Assembly: GCA_003971905.1 (NCBI GenBank)
Contig: RSEE01000006.1
Span: 744,001-808,000, forward strand
Direction of reading: 5' to 3'
Origin: Moniliella sp. 'wahieum'
Lineage: Eukaryota; Basidiomycota; Moniliellomycetes; Moniliellales; Moniliellaceae
DNA length: 64,000 nucleotides
Shown: piece by piece, positions 56,143 through 64,000 of the stretch
Layout of the letters: each line of letters starts with the position of its first letter
Position numbering within the stretch: position 1 is the stretch's first letter
Program-made: the position numbers and the translations under genes
The notes under the pieces: generated by a model
What the model saw: the letters and a program-made list of their open reading frames with translations, nothing else
What the model was told of the DNA's origin: nothing
Databases searched by the model: none

Positions 56143-59100
56143 TTAAGCGCTGGCCAAAAGGCGCTCCAGGGCCCGGTCCACACGGTAGTTGCTCGCCTCC
56201 AACGCGGCCAGCACCTTGACACGCGGGAAACCCATTGCGGTCAACTGCTTCACCGGCCGCGCATCGCCCGGCTGAGCGGCATCGGCCGCAGGGGCCGCAG
56301 CAGGGGCAGCGGTAGGGGTAGCGGCAGGGACAGCGGCAGGGACAGCGGCAGATGCTGGCTTCGAGGGGCGCCAAAGGAATCATCAAATGCATCAGCAAAC
56401 GGGGCGGGAGCCGCCGCCTTGGTGGCGACAGGGGCGGTCGAGCCAAACGCATCGTCAAACCCAGCGAACAAATCGGGAGCCTGGGAACGAGAGGCGGGTG
56501 GACCAGACTTGGCCGCGGTGACCGGGGGAGGAAGCAAAGGACGGAGCAAAAGTAAAGTCCGGTTCGAATGGATCCTCCGAGGCTGGCGCCTTGGCCAAAG
56601 CAGCCGAGGCGGCAGGGGGAGGCGCACTAAAGTTGGCAAAGGCAGAGTCAAAGTCGTCCAGAGCCGATGTAGTGGGCGCTGGCGCTGGCGCAGCCTGGGC
56701 ACGCACAGGTACAGCGGGCGGCGCACGACAAGTACTTCCTTCTTCCGGGCGACGGGCCGAACGCGAGCCGTTCAGGTCCTCGGGGCCTCCGTCGTCTTGC
56801 GACGAATTTACCGTCTGTGGCACTGGGGCAACACCAGTGAATGCATTGCCAAATCCATCATCAAAGCGACTCGGCACGGCGGAAGGAGCGGCGGGAGCAG
56901 GAGCGTCGAATGCGCCAAAGGCATCGTCAAACCCACTCGCACTGGCCTTGGGGGGTGCAGGTGCAGGAGCCGACGCGACATGAGAGGCATTGCCAAATGG
57001 ATTGGCAGCCTGCGGGTCCTCGCCTGCTTCCACTCCCCGGGCAGAGGGTGTGGCCGCCACTGAAGTAGTAGCGCCATGGCTTTCCTTTTCGGTGGGGGCA
57101 GCGTCAACCAAGGTGGTGGGTTCAGGAGCAGGGTTCTTGAGCTGCTCCAACTCGTGAGCCAAGCGGTCGTGATCGGCCTGGGCGGAGGCAAGTTGCTTTT
57201 GCGCAATAGCATGGAGCCCCTTTTGGTGGCGGGCGTCCTTGCGCACCTTGTCCACTTCCTCGCGCAGGGCTTGGGTTTGAGCTTCCACCTCCCCCACGCG
57301 AGTCTGCAGGGTCCGCGCTTCCTCCCGGTCCTTTAGTAGCGCTTGCTCCAACTCATCTTTGCTTGCCTTGAGGGCACTGAGCGTGCTCTCTTCATGGATC
57401 AACTCTGCCCGCACCGCCTTGACCTCATCCGTTTGAGCCTTACTTTTGCGTTCCAGCTCCCGCACCAGCTTCCGCTCCTTTTCCAACTCACTTTGAACCT
57501 CGCCGTACCGCCCAGGGCCGGTGGCAGAAGCCGCGGCATCAAAATGTTCTCACTCTCAGGGGCCACTGGGGTGGCTGCGCTCGGCGGGGCTGCCGAAGTC
57601 GATCGAGCCGCCGAGCCCGACGCGGCAGCCGATGCCAATGGGGCAGCCGAAGCGGCAGGAGAAGGAGCGGACGGGTTGAAGTTGTCTTCAAACCCATTCG
57701 TGGCCGGCAGCGGACTCCGGACAACAGCGGGGGATGCGATCGAAGGGGAGGCAGCGGCTGCGGGACCCATGCTACCCGTCCGACTGGGTGGGGGTCTGAA
57801 TGCCGAGTCGGCCCGAATCGGCGGCTGCGGCAGAGGCGCATCGTCGTCCATCAGCGAGAAGAGATCACGCTGTGTCTCATTTTGGGGCGCCGGAGCAGGG
57901 GCTGAGATGTGGCGGAGCGAAGGGGGGATGAGAGTCGAAGGTAGGGTGGAAGGAACTTCTTTCCCTCCCAACTTGCGGTTAATGAGGTGCATGGCAACCG
58001 CAAACTCGTCGCGGGAGAGGGATCCTGTCTGGGTAATATCGGCCAAGTCCCTGAAGAGCCACATTGAGGTTAGTCCCAGAGAGGAAAAAGTAGAGATGAA
58101 GGAAAAAGAAGGACGCACCAAACATGAGCCAGTGTGGCCTCGTCCAGCTTGGACTGCATGAGGAACGGGACGACAGCCGCTCCTTCTAGCGCACCCGTCT
58201 TGCCTGTGTCAAGCCCATCAAAGTACCGATCAAAGTTGCCCTTTTCAGCGGGGCTGATGTCCCATGCGGCTCCAGCGGACACAGGCGCTGCGGCAGCGGG
58301 GGCAACCGAAACAGGACGCAACGAGGTTTGGCCCGTGTGTTGGGCACTAAGCCCAGTCGTTTGAGGCCACACCAGTGTATTGCGATGGAATGCCAGTGTG
58401 TTGCGTTGACACGCCCGACACCCGTCGTGCTGCCACGGAAGGCGAACGGGCAAAGCCGGTAGAAGCGCCGGTGTGCTGGGCGGTGAGCGGGAGCGGGAAG
58501 AAGACCGTTCGTTGCCAAAGAAACCGCCCAATGCAGAACCGGAGCGGGTAGGCCTCACGCCACCAAGAGCCTGCTCGTAGAGACCAGGCGGCAGGCTAGT
58601 CGGGAGGGAGGGTATGTCGTTGTTCATGTGTGCTGATAAAGTACATGCCCAACGTAAAGTCGGTCAAGTCGAGCGCCCCACGGCTGCCGGTGTCGGCAAG
58701 AGTCAGATGGCGCCGAGCTTGTCCCAAGGCAAGTTGGACTTGACAAAGATGTCGCGGGCCTTGTCGCCCTCGAGCAAGCCGCCGACGGGCGCAGCAGAAG
58801 CAAAGATGCGGCTGTAGCGGGCACGGTCGTCGGCGGTGAGGGGCGGAAAGGCAGGGATGCGGCTGAGGGCTGGGGCAGAGTGATGCCGTCAACTGGGGTG
58901 GGGGGGGCGGGCTGGGCGATGAGAGCGGGTGATGGGCTGGCCACGCTGGGCATGGGCGACGAGGCGGAGTGCGACGCTGAAGGCGGGCGGGGTCAGGAAG
59001 CCGTTTCTTCCTGGTCGGCAGGCTCCAGATCTCGCTGAGGGTGGAGGCAGGCAGGCGGGGCGGGCGCGAAGAAGCGGACGGCGTCGGCGCCGGAGATGAG

Positions 59101-59184
59101 GCCGTGTTGGATGGGTCGGCGAGGCGCCAGAGATGGGCAAAGGCGGGCGCCTCGGGGCGAGAGCGCGATGCTGGGCACGGGCAT
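56143..59184 (-). CDS. EDE1: EH-domain endocytic scaffold, EPS15/Ede1-like
   Basis: Early endocytic adaptor that binds NPF proteins and ubiquitinated cargo at the plasma membrane. The start gives MPVPSIALSPRE. Three EH domains: the first AFAHLWRLADPSNTGLISGADAV...LSEIWSLAD; the second DKARDIFVKSNLPWDKLGA then LADTGSRGALDLTDFTLGMYF; the third SPAEKGNFDRYFDGLDTGKTGALEG...LDEATLAHVW, split by intron 58118-58051 and continuing DLADITQTGSLSRDEFAVAMHL. LPPGLYEQA follows EH2, as in Ede1. Then a coiled coil (57500-57120: ELEKERKLVRELERKSKAQ...), NPFG and repeated FDDAFGAFD motifs, and a C-terminal UBA domain (GFPRVKVLAALEASNYRVDR ALERLLASA). Several frame changes, mainly in EH1/EH2 and near 56500. 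Confidence 0.9.
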
Positions 59185-59638
59185 GCGGCAGGCACGGGGG
59201 GGGGCAGGCAGGCGCCGAAGAAGGCGGTTGCGTGGTGAGGTGAGTGGTGAGCGTCGCCTGAACGCTGAGCAGCGCCGAGGCTCAGCCTGGGTCTGGGTGC
59301 GCCCATCCGAGACGTGCTGAGTCCGAGGCGCGCTGGCCGCTGGCGCTGCGACGGAATGCCGCTCCCGGGCGGAAGCAGCGGGGCGGAAGCGGAAGCCGCT
59401 TTGGGTATTAGTAGTGGGTGTGGCGGATGCGCTGATGACGCGATGACGCGCTGCTGGTCGCTGCGCTGGTCACCTGATCGGGCTGCCCCGATAAGCAAGC
59501 GGTGATGACGTAGGCGGCGGCTCCTGTTTGTCCAGTCACGTGCACCCCGCCGCCGGTGGCGCAGCACAGGGCGACAGGCGCCAGGCCGAGGTCATAGGCA
59601 GCAAGTTGGACCTGACATATACTCCCACCCACCGCACC
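59185..59638. promoter_or_regulatory. Divergent promoter region
   Basis: 450 bases between divergent starts; contains GATGACGCGATGACGCGCT near 59434 and a GGAAGCAGCGGGGCGGAAGCGGAAGC repeat near 59370. Confidence 0.45.
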
Positions 59639-61915
59639 ATGTCCTTGGATGCCGATCGCTTGGCCGCCACCGTGTCTGCGTGTGCTCAACTCCATCCGGC
59701 CACCCTCCACAAGCCGCGCCCCTTCCCTCCCCGCCGCCATCCTGGTTGCCCGCTCCACGACATCTTCCAGGCCTCCCTCTACACCGTCTGCGAGGGCAAT
59801 GCGCTGTGGTACCCCTATGCGGCCGCATCGGCGATGTGGCATTCGAGTCGCGACGGCCCACCTCCAGGTCCTCTTCAATGCCCTCGACGGCCCCCCCGTC
59901 TCTGAGCCGACTGCGACCCAGAATGCCCCGCCCCACCCTTATCCGCCCGCCCGCCGCACCAGCAGGCGCAGCCACAGTCACAGCCCCAGCCCAGCCCCAG
60001 CCCCATCAGGCGCACCTCTCGTTCCCATCTCTTCCAGCCCCCGCAGGCGCGATGTGCCCGCCCGAATAGCTTCCTCGTCCCCTACCAGCCCCACCCCTCC
60101 CTCCCCTCCCCTCCCGCACTCTTTTCACGCCCGGCGTCTCGGGCCAGCTGCGTCGGCAGGCCTCTCTGAGAGATATGCTGCATCTCCCCCATCACCGATA
60201 CCCTGTGCACCGCCCTCCCGCCCTCGACCCGGCGGTGCTGAACCTGCAAAAACCACGAGATGGCCTAGTGCGCCACGCTTTTCCCGTGACGTGAGCTGGG
60301 TCAAAGCGGCCCCAGGTGGAGGCTTTCCTGTGCATGGACTCCCCGTGGGCGGTACGCTGGGGTTTACCGTTGGTCGCGATGATGGCGCAATCATGGTGTT
60401 GCGCAACCCCGTAGAGCGTGAACTGAGCCTGGCCCAAGGCGTTGTTCGAGCTTACCTGTCTCAGCACATGGGATGGATCATGCAAACATATGCTCCCACC
60501 TTCAATTTACGCGAGGGTGACGTTTTCTTCATCACCACCGTCGAGCGTACCTCGGATTGGGCCTTTAGTGTTCACCATAAGGCAGAGCGTGCCTTTGAGA
60601 TGACCTGTTACATTTCCCCCTTTGTCAACACAGGCTTCTGGGGGCATTGGGGCTGCCACTGCAAATGCCAAGCAGGGTCCTCCCCGGACGACGACGGGAA
60701 GCTATTCCAGCCCCACGCACAGACCACCCCCACTCTCACTTCCCATTCCCCCCACCTCAACCTCCCCCTGCAACACCCCTTCCAAACAAGCCACCTCGCC
60801 TCTTGCGCAAACGTATGCACATCCCTCCACGTGGTCCCCGAGACCGTCCCAATTCACCGCCTCCCCTTCCTCCAAAGGACAAAGCCAAAGACGCAACTCT
60901 CCACGAAGTGTCCCTGGGGCCTGTCCCTTCTTCGGACCAGTCATTATTTGGCTGGGTCCCCGCGCCTGTCACGCCCAGCTCTGTTGGGGTTATATTTGCT
61001 CCTACCCCTTACCAACTCAGTGTCCCCACCAGTGCCCCGCCCTCTGGCATCGTTCCTTCCCAGGCCCTGGGGCAACCTGGGTTCCAATGGGGGACTCAGG
61101 CGCAAGTCGGACTGACCGGTACAGGGCCCAGTGGAACTTACTCTGTTGGACTCAATGCCTCCTACCAATCGCCTCTTTCAGTGGGCACGAATTTGGGGGG
61201 CGGAGGACCGGCACCGTCACCTATGCCGGCCCTCAGCGTTGGCCAATCGACCCAGCCTCCCTTCTTGGGATCGGCTGCTCCAGCCGGTGCAACGCCGATC
61301 CCAATGGAACCTGCACATCCCGAAGGACTGTTATCCAACTGGTGGGCCATGCATCCTTCTACTGCCTCCTTACCCCGAAGCCAAGCGGTTGTCATTCGTC
61401 GGCAAAGTCTCTCCCGGCCCTTGTTGCTGCACGCGAGCGCTGATGACGGACGCCCCTCTCACTTGCCCCCCCGTCCGTCCGATGGCGAGGGTTGCCAGGA
61501 CCCGCTCCTCCATCTCCACTCCATCCTGCACTGGCACGCAGGTGCTGCCAATCCCACCTGGGCCACGGACCAGCTGGTTGCGCACCTGCTCCGTAAGACC
61601 CTCTCTTTCAGGAACGGCACGGTGGAGAAACGGTTGTGGGCGGCGGCACAATGGCTCGAGGTGTATACGGAAGATGGAGTGGTGCTAGGCCGGATGCGGT
61701 CTACCCCTCGTCCGTGGGTCGGCCCGGTGCCTAGGATTGCTTGTCAACAGACCTATAACGAAACTTCACCCCCACCTGCCAGGTCTCCCGCTGCGCCCGA
61801 GCAGCGCTTGGGGATACCTCTTGTCCTGCGCTCCGCTACTCCCCGCTCGTCGGATACCTCTTCGTACACCAGCCCACGCCGAAGTCCCTTGTCGCGCAGC
61901 CGACCTGTAGCGTAG
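59639..61915 (+). CDS. Basidiomycete-type unknown protein with two conserved modules
   Basis: The start gives MSLDADRLAATVSACAQLHP. The first module reads LHDIFQASLYTVCEGNALWY, then GRIGDVAFES and HLQVLFNALDGPPV. After a Pro/Ser-rich linker, a second module reads GLPVGGTLGFTVGRDDGAI, VVRAYLSQHMGWIMQTYAPT, and LREGDVFFITTVERTSDWAF. The order (a G-x-G/I-G-D-V-x-F segment with D-G-x-x-x-x-L-F-N, then a sheet/helix module ending in a T-x-x-x-x-S-x-W-A motif) recalls proteins common in mushroom-forming fungi, of unknown function; this is memory of the layout, not a search. The C-terminal half is Pro/Ser-rich with a further ordered segment (GTVEKRLWAAAQWLEVYTED). Frame changes near 59740, 59830 and 60660. 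Confidence 0.55.
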
Positions 61916-62057
61916 CCCAGATGCTGCAATCACACAGGAAGGAAGCAGGAATCACTATGAATGTGTGTGGATATATAAAACTGCGGTACCTGTACCCCAT
62001 CGGAAACCAATTCTGAGTGTGCCATGCATGAGGTAAGACAGCGAGGAGAAGGCGGTT

Positions 62058-62568
62058 TTAGGCCACCAGCTGAATCACACCGCCCGCCTCCTTGATCTTG
62101 TACTCGGCGGCAGCCGAGACAAAGCGAGCCTTGACAATGAAGGGGAGCTTGGGAAGGTTGCCCTTGGCGAGCACCTTGCCGTAGCCAGCGGCCAGGTGTC
62201 AATGACAGGCACCTCGGTCGAGCTCTCCGTCAGGCCCTCGCGCGCCGAAGCCGGGACCAAGGTCCAGAGCTTGTCCAGGTTGATCACAGGGCGCCAGTAG
62301 TGGTTGTCAAGCTGGTGGAAGTGGCGCATACCGACCTTACCAAAGTACCCAGGGTGGTACTTGTCAAAGTTGGTGCGGTGGTGGTGCTGACCACCGGCGA
62401 GACCGCGACCACCCGGGTGCTTGCGGTGCTTGCTGTTGTCGCACGGGTCAGCGCATGCCTTGGGCCAACAGCAAAGGCAGGAAAAGAGAGAAGTACGCAC
62501 CCGATACGGCCGTGACCGGAGGAAACGTGGCCACGGTGCTTGCGGGTGTTGTGCAGACGAGTGGGCAT
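62058..62568 (-). CDS. RPL28: Ribosomal protein uL15 (Rpl28 / L27a)
   Basis: Component of the 60S subunit near the exit and GTPase-centre face. Two exons, 62568-62501 and 62432-62058, flank a 68-base intron placed after [23 protein letters not shown], as in many fungal orthologues. Landmarks: [56 protein letters not shown], and the C-terminal [10 protein letters not shown]. The exons sum to 443 bases; one C is missing in the ACC(C)TGG context near 62195, and restoring it gives 147 residues, the family length. An essential gene broken by one base is strong evidence for sequence error. Confidence 0.95.
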
Positions 62569-63467
62569 GGCTGGTGGTGGCTTGGCTCGAGTGGGATCAG
62601 GCCGAGTTGGGGCATTCAAAGGCGGCCCTGGCCGCAGGCGTTGGCCGTCGTGTTGTGCAGTAGGGTTCCGCACAGGTGCACAGGGGCAGTGTGCTCCTAC
62701 CGCAGCATTTTATTTTTCCAATGTAGGGTTGTCTCCCCCTCTCAGATCTTCGTGACCATGGATTCGTCTTTGGATCGTGGTATGATTCGTGGTTCTACTA
62801 CCTCAGATCGACTACAGCACGGGTGACCTTCAAGCTTCACTCCGGAAAGAATCGGATGTGTTTGGATATCATATCTGGTCCATCACGGTTTACCTTTCCA
62901 AGTCCAACGACAACCGTTGAGATGTGACGCATTCGGTGCGCTGTGCCCTGCGCCACCTCGATGCTACGGCAGGAATTGAGCTTGCTGGCGGAGGAAGGGG
63001 CAGGAAAGTGATCGTGCAGCCGGCCGAGCAAGATCAGGAGGGGCTGAATCGATGGCAGCTGTCGATGGCGGGTTGCCTGTTGACCGTCGGCAGGTGAGGC
63101 AGCTGGTCAAGCATCTTTTCGAATTGAACGAGCGAGCTTAAATGGTTGTTCATCTCGAGCGAGCTTAAATAAGGTTGTTCATCTCTTGAGGCCTTTTAGG
63201 ACCCTGAGTCTGACTAGAGCTAGTCATATTCTTCTGCTGCATCGCCATCGAGTCATCACCAAAGCCTCAGCGATCCTTCAGGTATCGGATCTCTCATCTT
63301 CCATCTCTGAGAGGCCTGAGGGCCGGACGTGTAACAGACACGGACACTTGTTGTAGGATGCGAGATGTGAGTGGCGAGAGGCATCGATGATAGTACAGTC
63401 ATGGAAGTGGCAGCAATGCGGGGGGAGGGAGGGCAAGAGACCGGCGAAGCGGGTGCACCAACAACAT
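62569..63467. other. Intergenic
   Basis: 0.9 kb between the Rpl28 start and the SDHAF3 3' end. It contains a direct repeat GAGCGAGCTTAAAT(A/G)...GTTGTTCATCTC at 63126-63186. No supported gene. Confidence 0.5.
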
Positions 63468-63991
63468 TTACTTCTTCAGCGTCGCTGGGTGAGCATGAGC
63501 TGGTACATCTTCCTCATGGTCCGGATTGTAGATTTGGGTGGTGGCTTCCTTGAGCTCGGCAAGCTGGGCCACCTGCTCGTCTCGACAACTGGGCAGAAAC
63601 AGGTCAGAAGCGGTCATGGGAAGAGTACGAAAACAGCCCTACCTGGTCGAGGCGGCTGAGAACCGAAATGGGATCAGCGTCCACAGCGGAAGTTGAAGTT
63701 GAAGCGCGGGGCGCCGAGTGAAGGAGCATGCCAGGGGCAGCGTATAGACCGCGCACATATGCGTTCCATTCAGCAAAGAAACGATCCAGCTGGGCGGCTG
63801 AAGCACCGGTGCGGTGGCGGCGGAACTCATCCTTCACATAGGCGTCGCCCAGCGAGCGCATCTCGGGAGCGGATAGGTAGCGGTGCACGCGCAGGACCGA
63901 GCGGTAGAGGAGCGAGCGGCACGGCCGCCGTCGGCGGCGGGAGTGGCAGAGGAGCGCCGGCGGCAGCGCGCGCAACGAGCGAGGCAAGCAT
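63468..63991 (-). CDS. SDHAF3: Succinate dehydrogenase assembly factor 3 (LYR/ACN9 family)
   Basis: Mitochondrial matrix protein that helps insert iron-sulfur clusters into SDH subunit B. The LYR-type motif is LYRSVLRVHRYL, followed by the ACN9 signature MRSLGDAYVKDEFRRHR and a helix AAQLDRFFAEWNAYVRGLY. An intron (about 63642-63589) precedes RDEQVAQLAELKEAT and IYNPDHEEDVPAHAH, ending at the stop 63468-63470. The ATG at 63989-63991 gives MLASLVARAAAG but is not in frame with the LYR segment as read, so either a base is missing or the start lies beyond the window. Confidence 0.88.
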
Positions 63992-64000
63992 GGCAGGCGG

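Overview
The window is nuclear DNA of a filamentous or yeast-like fungus, most probably a basidiomycete. Genes are compact, with short introns of about 50-110 bases, GT...AG borders and CTNAC-type branch points, and coding DNA is GC-rich. The gene set is typically fungal: cofilin, MCM-binding protein, PQ-loop MPDU1, an EPS15/Ede1-type EH protein, a peroxisomal copper amine oxidase, a GH79 ectoenzyme, and a protein whose two-module layout I know only from basidiomycetes. I cannot name the species.

Layout. 1-2.8 kb: 3' half of a Copia LTR retrotransposon. 3.4-6.5 kb: cofilin (-) and a membrane-anchored fatty aldehyde dehydrogenase (+). 7.7-10 kb: Ser-rich single-pass surface protein (-). 10.8-13.1 kb: MCMBP and an AN1 zinc-finger protein (+). 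14.1 kb: a possible 41-residue Cys-rich peptide. 15.9-17.6 kb: MFS permease (+). 19.1-23.1 kb: GH79 ectoenzyme with a long cytosolic tail (+). 23.9-28.5 kb: divergent pair of glutathione-dependent formaldehyde dehydrogenase (-) and PTS1-tagged copper amine oxidase (+). 30-34 kb: malic enzyme and MPDU1 (+). 34.8-36.5 kb: second MFS transporter (-). 36.5-41.1 kb: gene-poor, repeat-rich stretch with a possible LTR remnant. 41.1-52.9 kb: histidine-phosphatase/Tfc7-like protein, AP-1-like bZIP factor, a putative mitochondrial PPR-like protein and a PHD/chromo/SNF2 protein (all +). 53.4-55.6 kb: His/Ser-rich secreted protein. 56.1-64 kb: Ede1-like protein (-), basidiomycete-type unknown protein (+), ribosomal protein uL15/Rpl28 (-), and SDHAF3 (-) running into the window edge.

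The most coherent metabolic unit is the formaldehyde dehydrogenase / amine oxidase pair. The amine oxidase ends in SKL and should release aldehyde, ammonia and H2O2 inside peroxisomes; its neighbour would oxidise the formaldehyde formed from methylamine.

Two things stand out beyond the genes. First, intergenic DNA carries many short tandem arrays that all have a 7-base period although the heptamers differ (AGT-G-ACT, CGT-G-ACG, CTT-G-AAG, GTT-G-AAC, GCT-G-AGC, CCT-T-AGG and others). Most rotate to an odd palindrome with 3-base arms around one central base, and different heptamers follow each other in phase. Second, a 116-base inverted repeat with fully identical arms apart from one 3-base indel lies upstream of the bZIP gene. 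In addition, most coding sequences are broken by what look like single-base deletions, even in essential genes. The simplest explanation is uncorrected long-read assembly error, so the frameshifts noted below should not be taken as pseudogenes without checking.
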